Shown here piece after piece: positions 25,101-34,105 of a stretch of DNA of 64,000 nt (position 1 is its first letter; each line of letters starts with the position of its first letter). A model generated the notes under the pieces. It was given only the letters and a program-made list of their open reading frames with translations. It made no database searches and had not been told where the DNA came from. The translations under genes were made by a program, and so were the position numbers. This DNA comes from an uncultured Bacteroidales bacterium (lineage in GTDB: Bacteria > Bacteroidota > Bacteroidia > Bacteroidales > CAIWKO01). Location of the stretch: contig CAIWKO010000034.1 in NCBI GenBank assembly GCA_903913285.1, positions 52,444 to 116,443 of the forward strand, in the 5' to 3' direction.

Positions 25101-25901
25101 TCAATACTGAACCAGGTTGGCTTTGCGCATACTGTCTTTTTCGTGTTCGGATAGTTTGGTGTTGTTCAGATACACGGCCATTTCCCAGTCGCCGTACATG
25201 GTATTGGGCATCACGATAAAGCGGCGGCCGAATTCGTTTCGAAGGCTGTCGGTGCGATGGTTGCGGGTTTCGATAGATCTTTTATCGAATACGTTGGTGA
25301 AATCGGAAAGATTATCACCCATCAGCAGGCAGATATGATAGCTTTTCGCTACAAAATTGCGGTACAGTTCTTTGTTGGTGGAATCGGTTTTCATCATCAG
25401 GTGTTGGTCGTCGGCTTGCGGAAAACCTTGTGCTTTCAGGTTGTTTCGGGTAGCTTCGCGCAGTTTTTCGCTACGGTTGGTGATATAAAAAACATCGGCT
25501 TTTGAATCGGCCACAAACTTCAAAAACTCTACCGCACCCGGCAGGGCATCGGCTTTGCCCAGGCTGCACCATTCGTTCCATTGGTCGGGATAGCTGATGT
25601 TGGATAGTATGCATTTGGCTTCGTAGGGGCTGTTATCGAGCACGGTTTCGTCGATATCGACTACCACGGCACGTTTTTGTTTAATGCTTTTGTCGGCCAA
25701 ATCGTTTTCGAACAGGGTTTTTGCCCAGTTGAAGGTTTGATAATAGATGGCTTTGGTTTCGGCAGCTTTTTGATGATAGAGAACCGCCATCGTCATAAAT
25801 TCGTTGGAATTTTTGCAGCAGGTTTTTTCTTTTTCAACGGTGGTATGTGTGCACGAAGCAAGTAAAGCGGTTGTGGCAATGAGTAAAAATAGTTTTTTCA
25901 T
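25101..25901 (-). CDS. lipoprotein e(P4)-family 5'-nucleotidase / acid phosphatase
   Basis: A 266-residue HAD-superfamily outer-membrane lipoprotein of the e(P4) class, which in other bacteria dephosphorylates nucleotides such as NMN in the periplasm. The lipobox is LLASCTH. The HAD nucleophile motif is VVVDIDETVLDNSPY, followed by FYITNRSEK (motif 2) and LLMGDNLSDFTNVF (motif 4). I start at the ATG at 25901, which gives a clean lipoprotein signal; the longer ORF-track start runs into the upstream terminator hairpin. Confidence 0.9.
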   Translation of the reverse strand: MKKLFLLIATTALLASCTHTTVEKEKTCCKNSNEFMTMAVLYHQKAAETKAIYYQTFNWAKTLFENDLADKSIKQKRAVVVDIDETVLDNSPYEAKCILSNISYPDQWNEWCSLGKADALPGAVEFLKFVADSKADVFYITNRSEKLREATRNNLKAQGFPQADDQHLMMKTDSTNKELYRNFVAKSYHICLLMGDNLSDFTNVFDKRSIETRNHRTDSLRNEFGRRFIVMPNTMYGDWEMAVYLNNTKLSEHEKDSMRKANLVQY

Positions 25902-25933
25902 AAAGAGATGGTTAAGGAGGCTCAAAAATAAAA

Positions 25934-25965
25934 AAAATCCCCGTACCAAGGAAGGTACAGGGATA
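25934..25965 (-). terminator. rho-independent terminator of the nifJ operon
   Basis: On the minus strand TATCCCTGTACC pairs with GGTACGGGGAT around TTCCTT, followed by a T-rich run. It lies just after the stop codon of the DHOD-like gene. Confidence 0.8.
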
Positions 25966-25986
25966 ATTATTAAATAACAGAGGATA

Positions 25987-27000
25987 TTAACGAAGCGGAA
26001 ACTTTTTGAATATGCTATCCGATTTCATGATAATATCGACGTATTGAGCGCGTTTGAAAGCAAACGGGTCTTTAGAGTTTTTCTTCGACAATTTGCCGGT
26101 AATATCAGCAATGGAAGCATACTGTTTTTTATCCATCCATGTATTGATATCAGCCAGCATGGTTTCGATAAACCCGATATGATTTTTATACAGAGTACTG
26201 ACCACCTGCACACATGAGCCACCCGCCAAAATCATTTTAATTACATCGTTGCCGCTGAATATACCCGTGTTGCAGCAAATGCCGGCATTGATGTTGCCAT
26301 AAAGCAATCCGGCATAGCGCAAAGCCAATCGGTTGTCATCTTCGTTGCTTAAATTATAGGGGAAATGAAGTTCTTCTTTATCGAGATCGAAATCGGGCTG
26401 GAATAAACGGTTGAACAAAACAACACCATCAACACCTGCTTCGTCCAGCTTTTTAACGAATTCGAGAGTGTTGGTATAAAAAGGACTCAGTTTAACCGAA
26501 ACCGGAATCTTAACCGTTTTTTTAACGGCTTTCAACACATCAATCTGTTGTTGTTCAATTTTTGCAGCAGGGGTATCAAAACTTCCCGGAGTGCTGTAGA
26601 AATTCAATTCAATGCCAGCCACACCTGTTTCTTCTATTTTTTTTGAATATTCTATCCAGGTATCGTTTTCCAGAGCATTCAAGCTCGCTATCATTGGAAT
26701 AGAAATACTTTTGCGGGCTGTTTCCAGATTCATCAAATATTCCACCGGGCCTGCATGTTTAATATCCGGAAACAAAGAGGTCATTTCGGCATTACGTTCG
26801 GAATATTCCATAATATCCTGATCGAGCTCAAGTTCTTCGAGCTGGATCTGCTCTTCGAAAAGCGATTTATACACAACAGCCGCCGCGCCTGATTCTTCAA
26901 TTTTCTTTAGGTTTTTTATATCTGTTACCAGATTGCTGGCACCGACAATGATTGGGTTTTTAAGGTCTAACCCCATGAATTTTACGCCAAGATTTGCCAT
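25987..27000 (-). CDS. dihydroorotate dehydrogenase-like flavoprotein
   Basis: A 337-residue TIM-barrel protein of the class 1 dihydroorotate dehydrogenase superfamily, which bind FMN. Visible marks are MGLDLKNPIIVGASNLV at the start, IELNFYSTPG, VSVKLSPFYTN (the Lys that contacts flavin), GVVLFNRLFQPDFD, and AGGSCVQVVSTLYKN near the phosphate site. It is probably not PyrD: it lies 66 nt downstream of nifJ in one apparent transcript and shares its terminator, which suggests a redox role tied to ferredoxin metabolism. I start at the ATG at 27000 (MANLGVKFMGLDLK). Confidence 0.85.
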   Translation of the reverse strand: MANLGVKFMGLDLKNPIIVGASNLVTDIKNLKKIEESGAAAVVYKSLFEEQIQLEELELDQDIMEYSERNAEMTSLFPDIKHAGPVEYLMNLETARKSISIPMIASLNALENDTWIEYSKKIEETGVAGIELNFYSTPGSFDTPAAKIEQQQIDVLKAVKKTVKIPVSVKLSPFYTNTLEFVKKLDEAGVDGVVLFNRLFQPDFDLDKEELHFPYNLSNEDDNRLALRYAGLLYGNINAGICCNTGIFSGNDVIKMILAGGSCVQVVSTLYKNHIGFIETMLADINTWMDKKQYASIADITGKLSKKNSKDPFAFKRAQYVDIIMKSDSIFKKFPLR

Positions 27001-27066
27001 AATATTATTTTTTAAGTTTATTATCAATAATAGATGAAGGGGAGTATTTCACTCCCCTGAATTATT

Positions 27067-30000
27067 TTATTTTGTGTAATCCATTTCCGACATGCGAACA
27101 TAGCTCTTGAAACGCCATTTAGCACTTTCTTCGGCAGCTTTAAACAGTTCAACGGCTTCTCTCGGGAATGCTCTTTTAAGTGATGTATAACGAACTTCAC
27201 TGTTTAAGAAATTCTGGAATTCTTCCCATTTCGGTTCTTTTGAATCGAGTATGAACGGGTTTTTGCCTTCAGCTTCAAGCAAAGGATTATAACGGAATAA
27301 CGACCAGTAGCCTGCTGCCACTGCACGTTCGGCTTCTTCCTGAGTTTTTCCCATACCGGCACGCAAGCCATGGTTGATACATGGAGCATATGCAATGATA
27401 AGTGATGGGCCCGGATATGCTTCAGCTTCTTTCAAGGCTCTGAAATACTGACCGTAGTTGGCACCCATGGCTACCTGAGCCACATAAACATAACCATACG
27501 ACATGGCCATCATACCCAGATCTTTCTTACGGATACGTTTGCCAGAGGCAGCAAATTTTGCCACAGCAGCAATCGGAGTTGATTTTGATGCCTGACCACC
27601 GGTGTTTGAGTAAACTTCAGTATCCAACACCAATACATTTACATCATTGCCCGAAGCCAAGACATGATCTAATCCACCGTAACCAATATCATAAGCCCAA
27701 CCGTCGCCGCCAAAGATCCAGACCGATTTCTTGATGAGATATTGTTTCAGATCAAGAATTTCCTTAACGAGCGGATGTTTTGAATTTGAAATTAATGCAA
27801 GCACTTTTTCGGAAGCCACTTTCGATTTTTCGGCATCATTCATTCCTTCTACCCACAATTTGAAAGCTTCTTTAATTTCATTCGAAATATCCGATTCCAA
27901 AGCGTTTGTCATCAGTCGTTCGATACGCAGGCGCATTTTTCTTACACCTGTTTCGATACCAAAACCATATTCGGCATTATCTTCAAACAGTGAGTTTGCC
28001 CATGCAACGCCTTTACCGCACTTGTTAGCAGAATAAGGAGTGGCCGGAGCAGAACCGCCGTAAATAGAAGAACAACCGGTTGCATTGGCAACGATCATTC
28101 TGTCGCCATACAATTGGGTAATCAATTTAATATAGGGAGTTTCACCGCAACCTGCGCAAGCTCCGGAGAACTCAAACAATGGCTGAGAGAACTGACTGTT
28201 CTTAAAGGTCTTGAAAATGTCGATATTTTCGGTTTTATAACCTACTTTTTCGTCCAAGTAGGTATATCTGTCTATTTCGGCCGACTGGGTGCCCAGAGGT
28301 TTCATTTCAAGAGCTTTTGTTTTCGAAGGACAAATATCGGCACAGTTTCCGCATCCCGTGCAGTCGAGAACCGATACCTGTATTCTGAATTGATAACCTT
28401 CAAATTCTTTTCCGATCGCTTTCAGTGTTTTTGTATCGGCAGGCGCGTTCTTCAATTCGGCTTCATTCAAAAGGAACGGACGAACTGCAGCGTGGGGGCA
28501 AACGTAAGCACATTGATTACACTGAATACAATTTTCGGGTATCCATTCCGGAACATTAACAGCAATACCGCGTTTTTCGTAACGGGTGGTTCCCGACGGG
28601 AAGGTTCCGTCTTCTCTGCCAACAAATGCGCTAACGGGCAGATCGTCGCCTTTCATTGCATTGATCGGGTCGAAAACGTTTTTGATGAAATCGGGACGCT
28701 TATCGTCTATAACAATTGCATCGGCCGGCAGCTTTTTCCATTCTTCAGGAACAGGAACATTGATAATATCTTCAGCTCCTTTATCGATGGAGGTGATATT
28801 CATTTTAACCACATCATCGCCTTTTCTACCGTAGGTTTTTTCAATAGCTTTTTTCATAGCCGTAACAGCCAGATCGAAAGGTATTACATTCGAAACTTTG
28901 AAGAAAGCCGTTTGGGTGATGGTGTTGGTTCTGTTACCAAGACCAATATCTTCGGCTATTTTTGTTGCATTGATGATATAGAACTTAAGGTTGTTATCTG
29001 CCATGTATTTCTTAATATGATTCGGCAGTCTTTCTTTGGTTTCTTCAACATCCCAGATACTGTTCAGTAAAAATGTTCCGCCTTTTTTCAAGCCTTTCAG
29101 CATATCGTACTTTTCGAGATAGGCAGGCACGTGGCAGGCAACAAAATCGGGAGTATTTACCAGATAAGGCGAGCGAATGGCGTTATCGCCAAAGCGTAAG
29201 TGAGAAACAGTGATACCGCCAGATTTTTTTGAATCGTAAGCAAAATATGCCTGACAATATTTATCGGTGTTATCGCTGATGATCTTGATAGAGTTTTTGT
29301 TTGCACCAACGGTTCCGTCAGAGCCAATTCCATAGAATTTTGCTTCGTAGGTTCCTTTTGGTGTTACACTGATCTCGGGTAATAAGGGTAATGATTTGAA
29401 TGTAACATCATCAACGATTCCAACTGTGAATTGATTCTTTGGTTCTTTGAGTTTCATGTTTTCATAAACCGAAAGCATCATGGCCGGGGTCGTATCTTTG
29501 GAACTCAAACCGTATCTTCCACCAATAATCATCGGTGCATTAGGCCGGTTATAGAAAAGGTCTTCAACATCAAGATACAACGGATCTCCGTTGGCACCTA
29601 TTTCTTTGGTGCGGTCGAGAACCGTAATTCTTTTTACAGATTCGGGGAATACTTTGAAGAAATATTTTGCAGAGAAAGGACGATACAAATGAACTGAGAT
29701 CAATCCCACTTTTTCGCCTTTTTCAACCAGAAAATCAATAACTTCTTTTAATGTTTCGGTAATTGAACCCATTGCAATAACAATGTTTTCCGGATCTTTT
29801 GCACCGTAATAAGTGAACGGATGATATTCTCTGCCGGAAACGACTTTTAATTGCTGCATATAATCTTCAACCATGTCGGGAACAACATCGTAAAACTTGT
29901 TGGCAGCTTCGCGCGATTGGAAATAAATATCCGGGTTCTGTGCTGTTCCGCGGGTAACAGGATGTTCGGGGTTAAGCGCGCGGTCGCGGAATTCTTGTAA

Positions 30001-30603
30001 AGCTTTTTTATCAAGGAGCTTTTCCAGTTCTTCCATTGCAGGAGCTTCAACTTTCTGAATTTCGTGTGAAGTACGGAATCCGTCAAAAAAGTGGAGGAAC
30101 GGAACCCTCGATTTAATGGCTGTTAGATGTGCAACGGGAGCAATATCCATGATTTCCTGAACGCTTCCGGTTGCCAGCATGGCAAAACCTGTTTGGCGGG
30201 TGCTCATCACATCGCTGTGGTCGCCGAAAATTGATAATGCCTGAGCAGCCAAACTTCTGGCTGAAACATGCAATACACCCGGCAACAATTCGCCCGAAAT
30301 TTTATACATATTCGGGATCATTAATAATAACCCCTGTGAAGCTGTGTAGGTAGCTCCAAGTGAACCTGCCTGAAGAGCTCCGTGCAAAGCACCGGCTGCA
30401 CCGGCTTCCGATTGCATTTCTGATAAGGTAACGGTTTCGCCGAAAATATTTTTTTTGCCTGCTGCTGCCCATTCATCAATATTTTCTGCCATATTCGATG
30501 ATGGAGTGATAGGATAAATGCATGCTACTTCGGTGAACATATAAGCGATATATGCTGCTGCATAATTCCCGTCACACGTAATGAATTTTGATTTTTTTTC
30601 CAT
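27067..30603 (-). CDS. nifJ: pyruvate:ferredoxin (flavodoxin) oxidoreductase
   Basis: A single-chain PFOR of 1178 residues, the usual length. It oxidises pyruvate and CoA to acetyl-CoA and CO2 and passes electrons to ferredoxin or flavodoxin. Domains in order: POR N-terminal domain (CIYPITPSSNMAE), central domain with VLDRTKEIGANGDPLY, EKR linker, a two-[4Fe-4S] ferredoxin domain near residues 690-760 (CIQCNQCAYVCPHA and CTGCGNCADICPSK), then the thiamine-diphosphate domain with CAGCGETPY, ATGCSSIYGG and GGDGWAYDIGYGGLDH. All cluster cysteines are present. It heads the operon with the DHOD-like gene and marks an anaerobic-type central metabolism. Confidence 0.97.
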   Translation of the reverse strand: MEKKSKFITCDGNYAAAYIAYMFTEVACIYPITPSSNMAENIDEWAAAGKKNIFGETVTLSEMQSEAGAAGALHGALQAGSLGATYTASQGLLLMIPNMYKISGELLPGVLHVSARSLAAQALSIFGDHSDVMSTRQTGFAMLATGSVQEIMDIAPVAHLTAIKSRVPFLHFFDGFRTSHEIQKVEAPAMEELEKLLDKKALQEFRDRALNPEHPVTRGTAQNPDIYFQSREAANKFYDVVPDMVEDYMQQLKVVSGREYHPFTYYGAKDPENIVIAMGSITETLKEVIDFLVEKGEKVGLISVHLYRPFSAKYFFKVFPESVKRITVLDRTKEIGANGDPLYLDVEDLFYNRPNAPMIIGGRYGLSSKDTTPAMMLSVYENMKLKEPKNQFTVGIVDDVTFKSLPLLPEISVTPKGTYEAKFYGIGSDGTVGANKNSIKIISDNTDKYCQAYFAYDSKKSGGITVSHLRFGDNAIRSPYLVNTPDFVACHVPAYLEKYDMLKGLKKGGTFLLNSIWDVEETKERLPNHIKKYMADNNLKFYIINATKIAEDIGLGNRTNTITQTAFFKVSNVIPFDLAVTAMKKAIEKTYGRKGDDVVKMNITSIDKGAEDIINVPVPEEWKKLPADAIVIDDKRPDFIKNVFDPINAMKGDDLPVSAFVGREDGTFPSGTTRYEKRGIAVNVPEWIPENCIQCNQCAYVCPHAAVRPFLLNEAELKNAPADTKTLKAIGKEFEGYQFRIQVSVLDCTGCGNCADICPSKTKALEMKPLGTQSAEIDRYTYLDEKVGYKTENIDIFKTFKNSQFSQPLFEFSGACAGCGETPYIKLITQLYGDRMIVANATGCSSIYGGSAPATPYSANKCGKGVAWANSLFEDNAEYGFGIETGVRKMRLRIERLMTNALESDISNEIKEAFKLWVEGMNDAEKSKVASEKVLALISNSKHPLVKEILDLKQYLIKKSVWIFGGDGWAYDIGYGGLDHVLASGNDVNVLVLDTEVYSNTGGQASKSTPIAAVAKFAASGKRIRKKDLGMMAMSYGYVYVAQVAMGANYGQYFRALKEAEAYPGPSLIIAYAPCINHGLRAGMGKTQEEAERAVAAGYWSLFRYNPLLEAEGKNPFILDSKEPKWEEFQNFLNSEVRYTSLKRAFPREAVELFKAAEESAKWRFKSYVRMSEMDYTK

Positions 30604-30782
30604 ACCAATTAATATATTAAATTGCTGATATTATGATTTATAAATAAAACAAATTGTAAACGAGTGCGAAATTAGTAATTTATTGAAAACACCCTGACAA
30701 ATTTCCAATAAAATATTCGCTCAAATCAGAAAAATATTCTGATTATAAATAAGAGCTTTAGACAAAGAAATGTTTTTGAAAA

Positions 30783-30986
30783 TTATTTTTTTTGTTTACC
30801 CGCGCTTTCCTTCGAAACGGTATCCTCTTTCAATAATTTATCAGCATTGTTGAGGGCATTGTTGCGTTCAATTTCCATTAAAGAATCTTCTTTGCGTTTT
30901 TGTTTTTCTTCCTGTACCTTGTTTGGTCCGCATGCGAAAAGAACTGTGATTGAAAATAATGCCAAAAGAATTTTATACGGTTTCAT
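30783..30986 (-). CDS. small lipoprotein (67 aa)
   Basis: The signal sequence ends in a lipobox (SITVLFACGPNK). The mature part of about 48 residues is almost entirely charged and helical (EEKQKRKEDSLMEIERNN) and ends in KQKK. No family was recognised. The ATG at 30986 is preceded by the alpha/beta hydrolase gene on the same strand, 21 nt away, so the two may be co-transcribed. Confidence 0.6.
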   Translation of the reverse strand: MKPYKILLALFSITVLFACGPNKVQEEKQKRKEDSLMEIERNNALNNADKLLKEDTVSKESAGKQKK

Positions 30987-31007
30987 CTGAGTGGTTTTTC
31001 TGCAAAA

Positions 31008-31826
31008 TTACTTTTTATCTGAATTACTGATCAAAAACGGAAGCGCTTCGGGAATAAATTTTTCCTGCAAATCGAAAATACCATGGTTATGGTCGCCGCT
31101 TGTTTCAATAAATTTCTTTTTTCCGCCGAATTTTTCATAAAGTTTGATACCGTTTTCATACGGAACAGTTTCGTCCGTTTTACTGTGAACAAATAAAACC
31201 GGAACTTCGATATTCGATAGTTTTTCGTACGAAAGAAATTGATATTTCAACAGCAGATGATTCGGTATAAACCAAAAGGTTTTATTTGCCACCGCTTCCA
31301 AACAATAGAATGTTGATTCCATAACCAGCGCATGACATTTCTTATGCTGCGCCAGATTCACTGCCACAGCCCCTCCCATCGACCAACCCCAGATGATAAC
31401 TTTATCCTCGCTGATGCTATGGTTTTTTAACAGAAATTCATAAGAAGCCCGTGCATCTTCATAAATATCGTTTTCTTTTTTTATGCTGCCCGTGCTGATC
31501 CCAAATCCGCGATAATCTATTGCCAAAGCATTGAAGCCCATTTCGCGGAATAAGCGCATGCGTTTTTCGCCCCGCGATATATTTCCGGCATTGCCGTGAA
31601 AAAACAAAACCGTGTATGCATTTGTATCGACAGGCATCCACCAGGCATGCAGTTTTTGTCCGTCGTTCGTTGTAATCCATTCTTCATGAATATTCAGATC
31701 ATCGGGGGGCGGTTGTGCCCCTTTTTGCGGCACAAAAACGAAACGCTGCTGGAAAAGATAAATAAAAAGACAAAACAGCAGATAGAGTAAAACGATTGCA
31801 GCCAGAATGATCAATACTTTTTTCAT
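31008..31826 (-). CDS. membrane-anchored alpha/beta hydrolase
   Basis: A 272-residue serine hydrolase of the BEM46/S33-like group with an N-terminal membrane anchor (LIILAAIVLLYLLFCLFIYLF). The oxyanion segment is FFHGNAGN, the nucleophile elbow GWSMGGA, the acid HSKTDETVPYE and the catalytic His in SGDHNHGIF. The active domain should face the periplasm. The ATG at 31826 is preferred because the earlier starts fall in the tail of the upstream gene's terminator. The substrate is unknown. Confidence 0.82.
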   Translation of the reverse strand: MKKVLIILAAIVLLYLLFCLFIYLFQQRFVFVPQKGAQPPPDDLNIHEEWITTNDGQKLHAWWMPVDTNAYTVLFFHGNAGNISRGEKRMRLFREMGFNALAIDYRGFGISTGSIKKENDIYEDARASYEFLLKNHSISEDKVIIWGWSMGGAVAVNLAQHKKCHALVMESTFYCLEAVANKTFWFIPNHLLLKYQFLSYEKLSNIEVPVLFVHSKTDETVPYENGIKLYEKFGGKKKFIETSGDHNHGIFDLQEKFIPEALPFLISNSDKK

Positions 31827-31836
31827 AATCATAAAA

Positions 31837-31868
31837 AAAGCCCGCAACGGAAATTAGTTGCGGGCTTT
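31837..31868 (-). terminator. rho-independent terminator
   Basis: A perfect 12-bp stem, AAAGCCCGCAAC / GTTGCGGGCTTT, followed on the minus strand by a T run. It ends the transcript of the lipoprotein gene at 31881-32732 and abuts the start of the next gene. Confidence 0.9.
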
Positions 31869-31880
31869 AAAGATTTTTAC

Positions 31881-32732
31881 TTAAGCAAGAATATAAGTGT
31901 ATGTGGTTCCGTTGATAATTACATAAACCGTAAAATCGCAGGTTCCATCGCCATAGTCAACTGTGATAGTAGGATAACCGTCATTAACGATATCCAGCTT
32001 ACCCGAGGCAACTATCCAACTCCAAAGGGATGTGCACCATTTCCATAAGAGCGGAGTAGTAATAGTAACTGTAAATGCAGCACCGTTAATGTCTGTACCG
32101 CTGGCGCTTCCTGTAACAAGATATTCGTCATCAAAAGGATTCATTAATGTTCCTGAACCGGCAGTCCATTCATTATCGCGTAACGATGTCCAGTGAATTG
32201 TACCTTCAGAATAAGTGACACTTGCGTTTTGAACATCAACAGAATAATGAAGATGGCCAGCTGAGTTGTGTCCCAGATTTTTTATTATATGAGTGCCCTG
32301 AATCTGATGATCCGCGCCATTAATAGTTTCGAAAAAATTACTAAACGTTGAAATTATGGTAGTGTTTGAATCAACATAAAATCCGTTGGCATAAGCGATA
32401 ATCTGCCCCCTGCGAACCACACCATCATCACCTGTACAACTGGTTCCGAAGTCGATCACTACTTTTTTACCCAGTGAATCGGTCCAGGCACCTGAAATTG
32501 TAATGGTGGGGCATCCCGAAATTACAGTATCCATACTTTTCGAGGAAATTTTATTCACTGCTGATGAAATCTGTTTGTACGATCTGTTGAATGCACTTTC
32601 GGCAGTTGAATTATCCTGAGCTGCACGATAGCTATAGGTGGTAGTTTTATCTTTTTTCTTACATGAAGTAAGAACATAGCCTGCTAAAAATAGTGTAGCA
32701 AGACAAATACTTAAAATTTTCAGGGTTTTCAT
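31881..32732 (-). CDS. lipoprotein of unknown function (283 aa)
   Basis: Starting at the ATG at 32732 gives a good lipoprotein signal (LATLFLAGYVLTSCKKK); the ORF track adds 44 residues. The mature part is rich in Ser/Thr beta-strands (VVIDFGTSCTGDDGVVRRGQ, HIIKNLGHNSAGHLHYS), as in many Bacteroidota outer-membrane lipoproteins of unknown role. It has its own strong terminator and follows meaB by 128 nt. Confidence 0.65.
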   Translation of the reverse strand: MKTLKILSICLATLFLAGYVLTSCKKKDKTTTYSYRAAQDNSTAESAFNRSYKQISSAVNKISSKSMDTVISGCPTITISGAWTDSLGKKVVIDFGTSCTGDDGVVRRGQIIAYANGFYVDSNTTIISTFSNFFETINGADHQIQGTHIIKNLGHNSAGHLHYSVDVQNASVTYSEGTIHWTSLRDNEWTAGSGTLMNPFDDEYLVTGSASGTDINGAAFTVTITTPLLWKWCTSLWSWIVASGKLDIVNDGYPTITVDYGDGTCDFTVYVIINGTTYTYILA

Positions 32733-32860
32733 GGCTTTGAAGTTTAATAGAACAAAATTAAAAAAATTGCTTAATATTTTATTAACGTAAAAATTCTTAA
32801 AAAATTTGCTTGTCGGTGAAATATTTCGTTTAGTCGGTAATTTTTCACCTGCATCAACCA

Positions 32861-33958
32861 TCATTGTTTCTTTAAAATACTATAATACAAATCGCTTAAA
32901 CTCATTGCGGCTTTGTAGGAGCTGAGTTTTTTTTGCCGGATATCTTTTTCTATTTGTTTAATGTTCTTTTTAATTTCATCGCTTTGATAAAAATCTGTCA
33001 ACAGCAAATCTTTTAGTGCCTGATGCATGAGTTGCATATCCTGGCTGGTTCGTTTTGTTTCGAAATAGTTATTGTTTCGTGTAAACGCGATATAATCTTC
33101 CACAACTTGCCATACCTCGCTGATACCGGTTTTTTCGTGGGCCGAACAAATGGCCACCGAGGGTACCCAACCAGATTCGGGAGTTGGATACAGGTGAAGC
33201 GCATTCTGATATTCGATGCGGGCTTGTTTTGCTTTGGTGATATTGCTACCGTCGGCTTTGTTGATAACAATTGCATCGGCCATTTCCATGATGCCGCGCT
33301 TGATACCCTGAAGCTCGTCGCCGGCACCTGCCAACATCAGCAATAGAAAGAAATCGACCATGGAATGTACCAGTGTTTCGGACTGACCCACGCCGACAGT
33401 TTCTACAATAATGGTATCGAATCCTGCTGCTTCGCAAAGGATAATGGTTTCCCAGGTTTTTTGCGCCACCCCGCCCAAAGTTCCGGCCGAGGGCGAAGGA
33501 CGGATAAATGCATTGGGATCGGTTGAGAGTTCTTCCATGCGGGTTTTGTCGCCCAGTATGCTTCCTTTGGTGCGGTAGCTGCTGGGATCGATGGCCAGCA
33601 CAGCAACTTTTTTGTTCTGTTTGGTCAGATATTTACCCAACACTTCGATAAACGAGCTTTTTCCCACGCCCGGAACACCCGTTATGCCAACCCTGACAGA
33701 CCTGCCTGAATGAGGCAAACAGCCTTTCAGTACTTCCTGTGCCTGATGCTGATGTTCGTTCAGGGTGCTTTCGATAAGGGTGATGGCTTTGCTCAGTATG
33801 GAAATATTTCCGGCTAAAATGCCGTCAACCATTTGCTGAATGCTAAGAGCAACGGGTTTTTTCACCCGAATGTTATGCACAGCTTCGGGATTCACGGACG
33901 AAGGCTGTTCTATTCCTTCCTGAACTTTCAAAGCGCTTTTAAAGGGTTTTAGGCTCAC
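32861..33958 (-). CDS. meaB: MeaB/ArgK-family GTPase, methylmalonyl-CoA mutase chaperone
   Basis: A 365-residue G3E-type GTPase that protects and reloads adenosylcobalamin-dependent methylmalonyl-CoA mutase. The Walker A motif is [18 protein letters not shown] near residue 95. Others are [17 protein letters not shown], the switch segment [12 protein letters not shown], and the guanine-specificity NKAD. A helical C-terminal dimerisation arm is present. The mutase subunits are not in the window. MeaB together with a biotin-dependent carboxyltransferase fits a succinate-propionate pathway, which is an inference. Confidence 0.95.
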   Translation of the reverse strand: MSLKPFKSALKVQEGIEQPSSVNPEAVHNIRVKKPVALSIQQMVDGILAGNISILSKAITLIESTLNEHQHQAQEVLKGCLPHSGRSVRVGITGVPGVGKSSFIEVLGKYLTKQNKKVAVLAIDPSSYRTKGSILGDKTRMEELSTDPNAFIRPSPSAGTLGGVAQKTWETIILCEAAGFDTIIVETVGVGQSETLVHSMVDFFLLLMLAGAGDELQGIKRGIMEMADAIVINKADGSNITKAKQARIEYQNALHLYPTPESGWVPSVAICSAHEKTGISEVWQVVEDYIAFTRNNNYFETKRTSQDMQLMHQALKDLLLTDFYQSDEIKKNIKQIEKDIRQKKLSSYKAAMSLSDLYYSILKKQ

Positions 33959-34079
33959 TCGTATTTATGTTTCTACAAAATTACTTTTTTACAGTGAACC
34001 ACGAACTATGAAAAGTGAAAAATAAGCACTCCGTTTCTAAATATAATTTCAATTGGCCCCTTTAATATAAAATCTGTCG

Positions 34080-34087
34080 TATTTTTG
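34080..34087 (+). promoter_or_regulatory. -7 box TATTTTTG
   Basis: Exact TAnnTTTG; it overlaps the ORF-track start at 34085, so the ATG at 34106 is used for the hydrolase. Confidence 0.5.
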
Positions 34088-34105
34088 CTATCCAATTCCA
34101 TTTTT

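Noticed and set aside
28114-29070. 318-residue + strand ORF
   Set aside because: Antisense shadow of nifJ; the nifJ motifs on the other strand are unambiguous.
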